This document shows positions 27,115-36,608 of a stretch of DNA of 64,000 bases, in pieces. The notes below the pieces were generated by a model that saw only the letters and a program-made list of their open reading frames with translations, ran no database searches and was not told the DNA's origin. Source of the DNA: Streptomyces tibetensis. GTDB taxonomy: Bacteria > Actinomycetota > Actinomycetes > Streptomycetales > Streptomycetaceae. Position 1 is the first letter of the stretch. Each line of letters starts with the position of its first letter. Location: NCBI RefSeq assembly GCF_007655005.1, contig NZ_SZVW01000024.1:1-64000 (forward strand). The letters are read 5' to 3'. The position numbers and the translations under genes were made by a program.

Positions 27115-28812
27115 ATGAGTGTGGACACCAGAACACCCCGCACACCCACGGGGGACCGCTCGTCGGGACTCGACGACGCTCCCGCGCTGAGCATGGTGAA
27201 GGTGCCGAGCGACCCGGCGCAGGTCATCGTCAATCACGCGAGTTTCCGCGTGCAGTTGGGCGTCTCGACGCGTCGCGTCCAGTCCCCCCGGGTCGCACGG
27301 CATCTGACCGCCACCGAGGACACCGCCCGCATCCCCCAGGTGAGGAGCGGGGCGGACGGGGCCACCGCCCGCCGCCGGCCCGTCGTCTGGAGCGGTAGAT
27401 CCGCCCCCGACGACACCGGCGCGCACCGGCTCCTGCAGGCCGTCCGGCACGAGAGCGTCCGCCACGCCGAGGAGGCCGCCTCCGGCACCGGAGCCACCCG
27501 GGTCATCTCCCGCGTGGGCCCGGGCTACGACGGCCCCGGACACCAGGACGCGGGCTACGGCGGCGACGGCTACGCGGGCGACGGCTACGAGGGCGACCTC
27601 GCCCAGACCGTCGAGACCCCGGTCGTCGGCCCGCAGCGCACCCACGAGCCCGCCGACGGCGCCCGGCTGCTGCCGCCCATGCGCACGGTCGGCAGCGCCT
27701 ACGACGAACCCGCCTACCAAGACGGCGAGTTCGAGGAGTCCGGCACCGAAGCGGACGAACTCGGGCGCCGGGCCAAGCGGCACGGCGACGACCCGGCCCG
27801 GCACGCCTACTACCCCGGGCGCCGGATGAACCTCGGCGTCGTCCTGCTTCCGCTGCGCGTCTTCCTCGGCTTCATCTCCATCTACGCCGGCATGGGCAAG
27901 CTGTGCGACCCCGTCTACTTCGAAGGCGGCAAGCGTGGCTCCATGGTCAAGTGGCTCAACACCCTGCACCCGTGGGAAGTCGCCGAGCCGCTGCGCCAGT
28001 TCGCCCTGGAGCACCCGGTCGGCGCCGGCCTGGTCATCGCCTTCGCACAGGTCATCGTCGGCGTCCTGACGGTGCTGGGCTGCTGGCAGCGGGTCGCCGC
28101 CTGCCTGGGCGCCCTGCTGTCGGCGGCGCTGCTGGTCACGGTCAGCTGGAAGAGCGTCCCCGCCTACGAGACCCCCGACATCATCTATCTCGCCGCCTGG
28201 TCCCCGCTGATCATCGCCGGCGCCCCCGTCTACTCCGTCGACGGCCGCCTGGCCGGCAGTGCCTGGCGCCGTCTCGGCCCCCGTGCCGACATCTGGGACC
28301 TGCGCCGCTACGTGCTGCGGCGCGGCGCCCTCGTCACCGCCATCGCCACCGGCGTCACCCTGCTCGTCGGGTCGCTGCTCGGCGGCGCCGTCCGTGACGC
28401 CGACCGGGTCGTCGTCCCGGGCCCCGGCGAGGCCCCGCGCAACGAGCTGCCCGGCTCCCCGCTCCCGGGCGAGCCCGGCAAGCGCAAGGAGAAGCGGACC
28501 CCGTCGGCCTCCTCCTCGCCCACCCAGGGCGCCACGGCCGGCTCGGCGAGCCCCAGCGCGGGCACCACGACCCAGCCCGGTGCCACCCGCGACACCGGCA
28601 CCGTCACCGGCGGTTCCCCCAGCCAGACCCAGGGCACCGCGGGCCAGGCACCGCCCCAGCAGTCCACCCCGGAGAACCAGGCGCCGAGCACCACGACCGG
28701 CCCCACCTCCGGCGGCACGACGACGGGCGGCTCGGGCTCGACCGGCGGCTCGGGCACCGGAGGCTCGTCCTCAACGGGCCGCCCGGGCCTGGTGGGCGGC
28801 CTGCTGGGCTAG
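27115..28812 (+). CDS. DoxX-family membrane protein with long disordered tails
   Basis: A 565-residue protein. Residues 1-240 are polar and low-complexity (repeats of GYGGDGYAGDGYEGD near 150). Residues 245-390 hold four membrane helices of the DoxX fold (MNLGVVLLPLRVFLGFISIY; GLVIAFAQVIVGVLTVLG), then another helix near 415. Residues 430-565 are a Ser/Thr/Gly/Pro spacer. DoxX proteins work with membrane redox partners. It follows rlmB by 128 bp and ends at a strong terminator. Confidence 0.85.
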   Translation: MSVDTRTPRTPTGDRSSGLDDAPALSMVKVPSDPAQVIVNHASFRVQLGVSTRRVQSPRVARHLTATEDTARIPQVRSGADGATARRRPVVWSGRSAPDDTGAHRLLQAVRHESVRHAEEAASGTGATRVISRVGPGYDGPGHQDAGYGGDGYAGDGYEGDLAQTVETPVVGPQRTHEPADGARLLPPMRTVGSAYDEPAYQDGEFEESGTEADELGRRAKRHGDDPARHAYYPGRRMNLGVVLLPLRVFLGFISIYAGMGKLCDPVYFEGGKRGSMVKWLNTLHPWEVAEPLRQFALEHPVGAGLVIAFAQVIVGVLTVLGCWQRVAACLGALLSAALLVTVSWKSVPAYETPDIIYLAAWSPLIIAGAPVYSVDGRLAGSAWRRLGPRADIWDLRRYVLRRGALVTAIATGVTLLVGSLLGGAVRDADRVVVPGPGEAPRNELPGSPLPGEPGKRKEKRTPSASSSPTQGATAGSASPSAGTTTQPGATRDTGTVTGGSPSQTQGTAGQAPPQQSTPENQAPSTTTGPTSGGTTTGGSGSTGGSGTGGSSSTGRPGLVGGLLG

Positions 28813-28830
28813 CACCCGACCAGAACGCCG

Positions 28831-28863
28831 GAAGGCCCCGCATCACGCAGATGCGGGGCCTTC
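28831..28863 (+). terminator. Hairpin terminator after the DoxX gene
   Basis: GAAGGCCCCGCAT, 7-base loop, ATGCGGGGCCTTC then TTGC. A 13-bp perfect stem. Confidence 0.8.
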
Positions 28864-28980
28864 TTGCGCGTAGGCAGGGGTGCCACCGAGGTACGCGTCG
28901 ACGGGGCAGCGAACTGACCTGCTCCCCGAGACGAGCGTCCGGTACGGCACGTCGGGCGGCATCGCGGCAGGGGCTTTTCG

Positions 28981-29439
28981 TCAGCTTGCCTCGGCAACGC
29001 CCGGCTGAGGCGACGTCGGGGTTCCGGCGCCCTCAGGGGGCGCGGCGGCGATGATGGAGTCGAGGATCGCGTGGGACGCCTGCAGGTCCTCGATGGCGCG
29101 GGTGATGCGCTCGCCCTCCCGGCGCAGCTGGGCGAGCAGGTCCGGACAGGTGGGCATGAGGCGCTCGTCGTCCGCCCGGATGCACGGCAGAACCTGAGAG
29201 ATCAGAGCGGTCGGAAGGCCTGCCGCCAGCAGGCAGCGGATGCGGCGCACTGTCTCGACGTCCGACTCGCCGTAGACGCGGTAACCGCTGGGCAGCCTGC
29301 CGGGCGTCAGGAGTCCTTGCTGTTCGTAGTAGCGCAGCAGCCGCTCATGGACGCCGGTGCGCCGCACCATCTCCTTCATGCGCATGCCGCTCGCCTCATT
29401 CCCGCTTCCCTCTCCCGCGCCGCGATTTGACTCTGACAT
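28981..29439 (-). CDS. MerR-family regulator
   Basis: Up to 152 residues. The HTH MRMKEMVRRTGVHERLLRYY and wing (GYRVYGESDVETVRRIRCLL) are standard, followed by a dimer helix. The ATG at 29439 lies inside the operator dyad, so the in-frame ATG at 29385 (MRMKEMV) may be the true start and would remove 18 poorly conserved residues. Two cysteines (LPCIRADD; PTCPDLL) are present but do not form a metal-sensor pattern. It probably activates the divergent hydrolase/MFS operon. Confidence 0.88.
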   Translation of the reverse strand: MSESNRGAGEGSGNEASGMRMKEMVRRTGVHERLLRYYEQQGLLTPGRLPSGYRVYGESDVETVRRIRCLLAAGLPTALISQVLPCIRADDERLMPTCPDLLAQLRREGERITRAIEDLQASHAILDSIIAAAPPEGAGTPTSPQPGVAEAS

Positions 29440-29458
29440 TGATGTCGGAGTTTAGCGT
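29427..29458 (+). promoter_or_regulatory. MerR-type promoter/operator with 20-bp spacer
   Basis: TTGACT (29427-29432) and TAGCGT (29453-29458) are 20 bp apart, the overlong spacing corrected by MerR activators. Between them ACTCTGACAT-TG-ATGTCGGAGT is a near-perfect dyad. The hydrolase ATG (29466) lies seven bases after the -10, so its mRNA is probably leaderless. Confidence 0.75.
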
Positions 29459-29465
29459 CGGCGCC

Positions 29466-30275
29466 ATGACCACTGATCACGCGCTTCCCACCTCCCACCT
29501 CGACGTTCTCGTGCAGGGGCGCGGCCCCGCGCTGCTGCTGGCGCACGGCGCGGGCGGCAGCATCGAAGGGAACTTCGGCCTCGTCCTCGACGATCTCGCC
29601 CAGGACCACACTCTCGTCGGTCCGCACTACCCCGGGGCCGGTGGCTCTGCCGTAGCCGCCGAGCCCCTGAGCCTGGACGACCTCGCCGACCGCCTGGTCG
29701 CGGCCGCCGTCGCGGCCGGCCAGGACTCGTTCGCCGTCCTCGGGGAGTCCCTCGGCAGCGCCGTGGCCGTCCGGATCGCCACACGGCACCCCGACCGCGT
29801 CCGGGCCCTCGTCCTCACCGCCGGCTTCGCCGCCGCCGACCCCGTCCTGGCGCTCGCCGCCCGGCTGATCAAGTCCCTGGCAGCCGCGGGGCAATGGGAG
29901 GACGTGGCACGGCTCGCCCTCCTGTCCTGCATGTCCCCGGCGGACCTGGCCGACCTCGAACCGGCCGCCCTCGACGAGCCGGTCGCCCGGACTCTGGCCG
30001 CGATGCCGCCGGGCATGTCGGACCACTTCGACCTGGTGTCCCGTGTGGACGTGCGGGCCGATCTGGCGAAGGTGTCCGCCCCCACCCTGGTGGCGGCGCC
30101 GACCGGCGACCGGCTGGTGCTGCCCGAGAGCTCGTACCGTCTGGCGGCCGGCATCCCGGGCGCCCGGCTGGTCGAACTGCCCGGCGCCGCACACATCCTG
30201 AACCCGGCAGACCGGGCGACCTGGCTCCGCCACGTACGCGAGTTCCTCGCCGCGCTCCCCGCCACGTCGGTGTGA
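29466..30275 (+). CDS. Alpha/beta hydrolase
   Basis: A 269-residue hydrolase from ATG 29466. The oxyanion segment LLAHGAGGS (~24), nucleophile elbow GESLGS (~95), Asp in AAPTGDRLVLPE (~215) and His in GAAHILNP (~240) form a complete triad. It is under the MerR operator just upstream and is coupled to the MFS gene through a GTGA overlap, suggesting inactivation and export of a toxic compound. Substrate unknown. Confidence 0.85.
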   Translation: MTTDHALPTSHLDVLVQGRGPALLLAHGAGGSIEGNFGLVLDDLAQDHTLVGPHYPGAGGSAVAAEPLSLDDLADRLVAAAVAAGQDSFAVLGESLGSAVAVRIATRHPDRVRALVLTAGFAAADPVLALAARLIKSLAAAGQWEDVARLALLSCMSPADLADLEPAALDEPVARTLAAMPPGMSDHFDLVSRVDVRADLAKVSAPTLVAAPTGDRLVLPESSYRLAAGIPGARLVELPGAAHILNPADRATWLRHVREFLAALPATSV

Positions 30276-31480
30276 GCGCACCACGTCTCACGGAGCGGGC
30301 CGGTCCGCCCACGACGTCGCCTCGTCGGCGCCGGGCCGGCCTGCTCGTTCTCGCCACCACGACCTTCGTCGTCGTCACCACGGAGCTGCTGCCGGTCGGG
30401 TTGCTGACGCCGATCAGCGACGATCTGGGAGTCGCGCGATCACAGGTGGGGCTGCTGGTCACCGTGTACGCCTTCACCGTCGGCCTGACGGCAGCCCCGC
30501 TCACTCACTGGGCCGCCGGCTGGCCGCGCAAGCGCCTCTACATGACCGTGAGCGCGATCTTCTCCCTCGGCACCGTGCTCTCCGCGGCCGCCGAGAGCTA
30601 CCCGGTCTTGGCGATCGGACGGTTCCTGTGCGGAATGGCGCACGGCGTCTTCTGGTCGATCGTCGCCGGATACGCGGCCGCGCTGGCCCCGCCCGGCCGC
30701 TCGGGCCGCACCACAGCCGCCGTCTTCGCCGGGAACTCGGCGGCCCTTGTTCTGGGTGTCCCCCTGGGCGCGGTCCTCGGCGGCGTCGCCGGATGGCGCG
30801 GTGCCTTCTGCGCCGCGGCGGCGCTCGGTCTCGGGGCACTCGCCGCCGCCCAGCGGCTCTTGCCCGGCATTCCCCACCGCCCCGCCCCGCCGCAGTCGAC
30901 AGGACTCGGCGGCGCGCTGCGCCTGCCCGGCCTACGACGCATGGTGACAGCGACCGCGCTGCTCGTCCTCGGGCACTTCACCGTGTACACCTACGTGACC
31001 CCCCTCCTGCACGACGCCGCCGCCTTCAGCGAGGCCGCCACCGGCATGCTCCTGGCGGTGTACGGACTGGCGGGCTTCCTGGGGACATGGCTCGGCGGTG
31101 TCCTGGTGGACCGTCGCCCGCACACCGTCCTGCTCGGCACCATCGCCCTGATGGCCGGCTCACTGGTGCTGCTCGGTGCGAGCATCCGAGTGCAGCCACT
31201 CGCCGTGGCGGCCGTGGCCCTGTGGGGCGTCGCCTTCACCGCGCTGCCGGTGACGTTGCAGTCGGGTGTTCTCCGCCTGGGTGCCACCGCACCCGACGCC
31301 GCGTCCTCCTGGTACGTCTCGGCGTTCAACCTGGGCATCGGGGGAGGAGCCCTGGCCGGCGGGCTGCTGAGCACCTTCCCGGTGGAGGCGCTCCCGTGGA
31401 TGGCACTGATCTCCGTCGTACCGGCCTTCGTCGTCGCCTGGACCACACGGGCAGCCTTCCCGCCTCCACAGCCGCGGTGA
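30272..31480 (+). CDS. MFS transporter (DHA1-type drug efflux)
   Basis: A 402-residue transporter with 12 predicted membrane helices, start GTG 30272. TTTFVVVTTELLPVGLLTPI opens helix 1; the loop 2-3 motif appears as HWAAGWPRKRLYM; RFLCGMAHGVFWSIV is helix 4. It resembles the AraJ/PbuE/CmlR-like efflux group. Its start overlaps the hydrolase stop by four bases, so both are one MerR-controlled operon. Confidence 0.85.
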   Translation: MSAPRLTERAGPPTTSPRRRRAGLLVLATTTFVVVTTELLPVGLLTPISDDLGVARSQVGLLVTVYAFTVGLTAAPLTHWAAGWPRKRLYMTVSAIFSLGTVLSAAAESYPVLAIGRFLCGMAHGVFWSIVAGYAAALAPPGRSGRTTAAVFAGNSAALVLGVPLGAVLGGVAGWRGAFCAAAALGLGALAAAQRLLPGIPHRPAPPQSTGLGGALRLPGLRRMVTATALLVLGHFTVYTYVTPLLHDAAAFSEAATGMLLAVYGLAGFLGTWLGGVLVDRRPHTVLLGTIALMAGSLVLLGASIRVQPLAVAAVALWGVAFTALPVTLQSGVLRLGATAPDAASSWYVSAFNLGIGGGALAGGLLSTFPVEALPWMALISVVPAFVVAWTTRAAFPPPQPR

Positions 31481-31598
31481 TGCCGGGTTCACCGGCCGCC
31501 CCTCCGGTGATCATCACGACCCGCGGTGAACGATTCCGGCCCACAGAGGGGAGGGGTACGCATCCACCACGGTCGTGCCGGGAGGCGGAGCGGACGGG

Positions 31599-31625
31599 GG
31601 GCGCGGGGAACTGCGCGACAAGCCA
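31599..31625 (+). repeat. Streptomyces interspersed intergenic element
   Basis: GGGCGCGGGGAACTGCGCGACAAGCC is a phrase found in many intergenic gaps of Streptomyces genomes (from memory). An inverted copy lies at 57930-57966 and a shorter variant at 14534-14553. Confidence 0.55.
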
Positions 31626-31742
31626 CGACGAGCTGTCGGCCGCCGACGGGAGGCAACCGGCCGAGCTCTCGGCGCTTGAACGCCCCCAGCTCCTCGACGG
31701 GGGGGCAGGCCCCCTCGCCACCCGGCCCGACCGGCGGAGCCC

Positions 31743-32474
31743 TCAGCGTCCCAGCGCCGCCAGTTCCTTCGCCGCCTCGGTCAGGTCCTTCGCCGTGTCG
31801 ATGGCCCGCCAGTACGACCCCTGGGGGATGGTGAACCCGGCCAGCCGGCGCTCACGGGCCAGGTGGGGGAACGTCGTCCGCTCGTGGTCCCCCCGGTGCG
31901 GCAGCAGCCCGGCGAACTCGGGGGAGAAGACGTACACGCCGGCGTTGATCTCGAAGGTCGACGGCGGTGCCTCGATGAAGTCGGTGATGCGTCCGAAGCC
32001 GTCGGTCTGCACCGCGCCCCAGGGCAGCCGGGGCCGCGCCAGCGCAAGGGTCGCGACGGCGTCCCGCTCGGTGTGGAAATCGGCCATGTCCCGCAGCGAG
32101 AACCGCGTCCAGATGTCGCCGTTCGTCGCGTACCAGGGCTGGTCGGGGTGGGGAAGGTGCGCCGCGGCGTACTTGAGGCCGCCGCCGCGCCCGAGTGGCT
32201 CCGGCTCGACGACCGTCGTGACGGTGAGGGGCAACTCGGCGGTGTCCAGCCACTTCTGCAGCACCTCGGCGAGGTGGCCGCAGGAGACCACGACGTCCGT
32301 CACGCCCTCGTCGGCGAGCCAGGACAGCTGATGGCCGATGATCGGCGTCCCGGTCCCGGGGATCTCGACCATCGGCTTGGGCCGGTCGTCGGTGTACGGA
32401 CGCAGCCGGGAGCCCTGGCCACCGGCCAGAACGACGGCTTGAACGGGGCGGGACGCGGCGCTCGGATCGCTCAT
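31743..32474 (-). CDS. NDP-sugar (nucleotidyl) transferase
   Basis: A 243-residue nucleotidyltransferase. The signature AVVLAGGQGSRLRPYTDDRP with PKPMVEI (residues 12-37) binds the nucleotide; the Mg-binding Asp lies in ATNGDIWTRF (~115). GSYWRAIDTAKDL near the C-terminus is typical of sugar-1-phosphate transferases. An upstream GTG at 32480 would add two residues. It probably makes an activated sugar for envelope polymers. Confidence 0.85.
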   Translation of the reverse strand: MSDPSAASRPVQAVVLAGGQGSRLRPYTDDRPKPMVEIPGTGTPIIGHQLSWLADEGVTDVVVSCGHLAEVLQKWLDTAELPLTVTTVVEPEPLGRGGGLKYAAAHLPHPDQPWYATNGDIWTRFSLRDMADFHTERDAVATLALARPRLPWGAVQTDGFGRITDFIEAPPSTFEINAGVYVFSPEFAGLLPHRGDHERTTFPHLARERRLAGFTIPQGSYWRAIDTAKDLTEAAKELAALGR

Positions 32475-32574
32475 GGACACGAACTGTACGTGGCGTCCCG
32501 CCCGGGGTCTGCGGCCGACGAGGGTTCCGGCGTCAGCCGTTATGGACTTCCTACCCGGTGGCAGGGCGGTGTGC

Positions 32575-33024
32575 TCAGCTGTGCGCGGCGGCGACGCCGG
32601 TGGCGAAGGCGGTGTCGCAGACCGGGCGCGCGTACGACTGGGCGCGGGTCGGGCCGTAGACGGCGACGGCGGCCTGGCCGAGGGCGCGGGCGATGGACGC
32701 GCAGTGCTTCGCCAGCGACGGGCGGCCGTTGACGGCCTGCTGGAGGTGGCCGAGTGCGACGCCCGGGTCCTCCTCCTGCAGTTCGGTCAGCAACTTGTCG
32801 CGCAGGACCTCCTGAGGCGCGCGCTTGGCCGCCCGCGGGGTGCCCACGGAGGTGTCCGCGGCGGTGAGTACCGGTTCGGTGGAGTTCCCCGACCAGTTGA
32901 CTCGGGTGACCGCGAGGGTCCCGGAGAGCACCAGGACGACGGGCAGGACGAAAGCGAGGGTGCGGCCGACCCGGCGGGCGGGGCCCTGACCGCGTCGCGT
33001 CTGTTGGTTCATGGAGTGCTTCAC
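32575..33024 (-). CDS. Membrane-anchored hypothetical protein
   Basis: A 149-residue protein with a basic N-terminus and one membrane helix (TLAFVLPVVLVLSGTLAV, ~22-40). The extracytoplasmic part has two cysteines (KHCASIARAL and RPVCDTAFA) that could form a disulfide. It may start at ATG 33012. No domain is recognised. It lies between msiK and the nucleotidyltransferase gene, on the same strand as both. Confidence 0.65.
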   Translation of the reverse strand: MKHSMNQQTRRGQGPARRVGRTLAFVLPVVLVLSGTLAVTRVNWSGNSTEPVLTAADTSVGTPRAAKRAPQEVLRDKLLTELQEEDPGVALGHLQQAVNGRPSLAKHCASIARALGQAAVAVYGPTRAQSYARPVCDTAFATGVAAAHS

Positions 33025-33160
33025 GCGTGTGAGGGTAGCGCCCGGTAATGGTTTGTAGACATTTAGTCACCGGTTCGGGGGATGAGAAAGGACCACTTTC
33101 CGGGTAGGGCGTTGACGCACAGTGCTCGAAACGTCCGGTCTGCCGGGGTATTTGTCGACA

Positions 33161-33200
33161 ACGAGAAGGGCCCCGCGGCACGCCGCGGGGCCCTCGTCGT
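33161..33200. terminator. GC hairpin after msiK
   Basis: GGGCCCCGCGGC and its complement separated by two bases, extended by an outer ACGAG/CTCGT match. It lies 42 bases after the msiK stop. Confidence 0.75.
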
Positions 33201-33241
33201 CAACCTGGGTGATTCACCCGGGTTGTGCGTTTGCCGGTTGA

Positions 33242-34330
<1,089 letters not shown>

Positions 34331-34410
34331 GGTGAATGAACCCCTTCTACCGGCAGGAACGTGCCGGACGATCCGAGTAGGAAGGCGGTGCCACGACGGG
34401 TGATCCGTTG

Positions 34411-34422
34411 TGGTGTAGTCCA
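34411..34422. promoter_or_regulatory. Possible DasR-like (dre) site upstream of msiK
   Basis: TGGTGTAGTCCA differs from the dre core TGGTCTAGACCA at two symmetric positions. It lies 81 bp upstream of the msiK start. The match is partial and the call tentative. Confidence 0.3.
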
Positions 34423-34516
34423 CGCGTGTGAACTGGCTCAGGACGGTACCCGGCGTTCACACGTCTGTCAGTAGTTCCGGACCTGTGAACTTCGCGGAAA
34501 TTTTCGAAGCGGTACG

Positions 34517-35518
34517 TTACGGCTGTCCGGACGTGTTGGTTTCCGGTTCCCCGTAACGGTCCGCGAGCACCGCGACCGCCCGGGCCACTGCCCGCCGGAG
34601 CCCGGGAGGGCCGAGCACCTCCGCCTCCGTGCCGAGCCGGAGCAGATCGCCCACGGCCACCGCCTCCGACTCGACGGTCAGCTCGACCTCCACCCAGCCG
34701 TCCCCGTCGGGCGGCCCCGCGCCCTCCAGGGCGTGTACGCCCGCCGCGCCGAACTGCATCGGCAGCAGCCGCCGCGCGCGGGGCGAGATCCGGAGCCGGG
34801 CGGTGTCCTGACGCAGGGCGGCCTCCAGGCGCCGGGAGGACTCGGCCCAGCAGGCGGCGAGGTCGAAGCCCGCGGGACGCTCGAACACCTCGCCGGTGTC
34901 CTCCACGGCCAGGACGCGCGAGACCCGGTAGGTCCGTACGGTCTCCTCCGCCAGGGCGACCAGGTACCAGATGCCGCTCTTCAGGACGAGCCCCAGCGGC
35001 CGCACCTCCCGGCGTACCTCGCCGCGCCAGCGCCGGTAGTGCAGCCGCAGCACCCGCCGCTCCCACACGGCCGCCGCCACGGCCTCCAGGCACGGCACCG
35101 GGTCGGCCTCCCGGAACCAGGCCGGCGCGTCCAGATGGAACCGCTCCTGCACCCGCCGCGCCTGCCCGGCGAGCTCCGTGGGCAGCGCCGCCTGCACCTT
35201 CAGCTGGGCGCTGGCCAGTACCGCGCCCAGCCCGAGATCCCGGGCGGGCCCGGGCATCCCGGCGAGGAACAGCGAACCTGCCTCGGCGTCGGTCAGTCCG
35301 GTCAGCCGCGTCCGGTACCCGTCGACCAGCCGGTAGCCGCCCTCGGGCCCCCGGTCGGCGCACACCGGCACACCGGCCGCCCCCAGCGCCTCGACGTCCC
35401 GGTAGACCGTCCGCACCGACACCTCCAGCTCGGCGGCGAGCTCGGGCGCGGTCATCCGCCCGCGGTTCTGGAGCAGCAGGAGCAGGGAGAGGAGCCGGTC
35501 GGCGCGCATGGGGGCCAT
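34517..35518 (-). CDS. WYL-domain transcriptional regulator (DeoR-like)
   Basis: A 333-residue regulator. The N-terminal HTH (RMTAPELAAELEVSVRTVYR, ~21-40) is followed by the WYL domain, whose signature appears as LVLKSGIWYLVALAE (~177-190), and by the WCX domain to the end. These proteins bind a ligand through WYL. It is divergent from the DUF3224 gene, with a perfect dyad in the gap that is its likely operator. Confidence 0.88.
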   Translation of the reverse strand: MAPMRADRLLSLLLLLQNRGRMTAPELAAELEVSVRTVYRDVEALGAAGVPVCADRGPEGGYRLVDGYRTRLTGLTDAEAGSLFLAGMPGPARDLGLGAVLASAQLKVQAALPTELAGQARRVQERFHLDAPAWFREADPVPCLEAVAAAVWERRVLRLHYRRWRGEVRREVRPLGLVLKSGIWYLVALAEETVRTYRVSRVLAVEDTGEVFERPAGFDLAACWAESSRRLEAALRQDTARLRISPRARRLLPMQFGAAGVHALEGAGPPDGDGWVEVELTVESEAVAVGDLLRLGTEAEVLGPPGLRRAVARAVAVLADRYGEPETNTSGQP

Positions 35519-35536
35519 TGTGGCGGCGTTCGGCGC

Positions 35537-35563
35537 CGTACCTGACAGGAGATGTCAGGTACG
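35537..35563. promoter_or_regulatory. Operator of the WYL regulator
   Basis: CGTACCTGACA (35537-35547), five-base spacer GGAGA, TGTCAGGTACG (35553-35563): a perfect 11-bp inverted repeat between the divergent WYL and DUF3224 genes. CCTGACA-N5-TGTCAGG is the usual YafY-type operator in actinobacteria. Confidence 0.8.
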
Positions 35564-35614
35564 GCGTCCAGGCTGGTGGTCGAGGACATCCGGAGCCGAC
35601 CGAGAGGACCACCC

Positions 35615-36067
35615 ATGCCCGGCACCCGCACGACCACCGGCCACTTCACCTTCGCCGACTGGCAGGAACGCGTGATCGGCCCCGGCGAGGACGCAAACCC
35701 CCGCCTCGCCCACGCCTCGGTCCGCAACACCTTCACCGGCGGTATCGAGGCGGCCGGGACGACCTGCGAGTACGCGATCGTCTACGTCACCGAGAAGACC
35801 GGCTCCTTCAGCGGCATGGAACTGCTCACCGGCCGCGTGGACGGCCGTGAGGGGAGCTTCGCGGTGGAGGAGCGGGGGTGGTTCGGCGAGGACGGAACCG
35901 TGCACTGCACGTTCGAGGTGGTGCCGGGGTCGGGCAGCGGCGAGCTGACCGGCCTCACCGGGAAGGGCGGTTTCACCGCACGGCACGGCGAGAAGGCGGT
36001 GGCGTATCGGTTCGCCTACGAGGTGGAGCAGGGGGCCGGCCGAACGGAACTTCGTGGCTCGGCGTAA
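35615..36067 (+). CDS. DUF3224-family protein
   Basis: A 150-residue beta-barrel protein of the allene-oxide-cyclase-like DUF3224 group (SVRNTFTGGIEAAGTTCEYA; GSGELTGLTGKGGF). ATG 35615 is chosen since the upstream in-frame ATG lies within the operator. It is divergent from the WYL regulator and is its probable target. Biochemical role unknown. Confidence 0.82.
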   Translation: MPGTRTTTGHFTFADWQERVIGPGEDANPRLAHASVRNTFTGGIEAAGTTCEYAIVYVTEKTGSFSGMELLTGRVDGREGSFAVEERGWFGEDGTVHCTFEVVPGSGSGELTGLTGKGGFTARHGEKAVAYRFAYEVEQGAGRTELRGSA

Positions 36068-36124
36068 CGGGCTCTGTGTACAGTGGTGCCGCCCTCACGC
36101 GCGGCGACGCGGTGCACGGCACCC

Positions 36125-36198
36125 GCCTCCTTAGCTCAGCTGGCCAGAGCAACGCACTTGTAATGCGTAGGTCGTCGGTTCGAATCCGACAGGGGGCT
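36125..36198 (+). tRNA. tRNA-Thr (anticodon TGT)
   Basis: Seven-pair acceptor stem GCCTCCT (36125-36131) with AGGGGGC (36191-36197), anticodon stem ACGCA/TGCGT, loop CTTGTAA with TGT at 36159-36161, T arm GTCGG-TTCGAAT-CCGAC. CCA is not encoded. A remnant integrase gene follows, so it may have served as an attachment site. Confidence 0.95.
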
Positions 36199-36204
36199 CT
36201 GCTG

Positions 36205-36239
36205 AAACCCCAGGCCAGATTGTCACTGACCTGGGGTTT
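36205..36239 (+). terminator. Terminator of tRNA-Thr
   Basis: AAACCCCAGG, 15-base loop, CCTGGGGTTT followed by TCTT. A 10-bp stem six bases after the tRNA. Confidence 0.75.
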
Positions 36240-36289
36240 TCTTCTGTCGCTTGGGGGAGGCGCGTCACACGGCCTGGTTGTCGTGGGAT

Positions 36290-36608
36290 CACGTGCGTGA
36301 GCGGTGACCGTGAGGGAGTGCCGGTCGAGGTTGGTCTCCGGCCAGGGCTGCCCGCACGCCTCGTCGGGGTGGTCGAACGTGATGATCTGCCGGCCGACCG
36401 CGTCGTTCAGGGCAGCGCGGAGCGTCGCCTTCATGGCCTTGCGGCGGGCCCGGTTCTCCAAGCCCTTCCACGGCACGGTCGCAGGTCCTCGACCGCCGCC
36501 CGCCGCGGGGCGTTCTGCTCCAAGGATCTCGGCGTTGGCGTCGGTCGCCGGTGCGGGGATCAACGCGAGCCACGGCGGGACCTCCTTGCGGGCCGTGGGG
36601 GCTCTCAC
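36290..36608 (-). pseudogene. Remnant of a site-specific integrase (tyrosine recombinase core-binding region)
   Basis: The reading frame contains ARKEVPPWLALIPAP and then KATLRAALNDAVGRQIITF, which resembles the SAM-like N-terminal domain of actinobacterial tyrosine integrases (typical form ATLRAALNDAVRRGLIxxNPA). After about 105 codons the similarity is lost and no catalytic R-H-R-Y region exists in the window. Position beside tRNA-Thr supports a decayed integrated element. The identification is from memory of the family. Confidence 0.55.
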
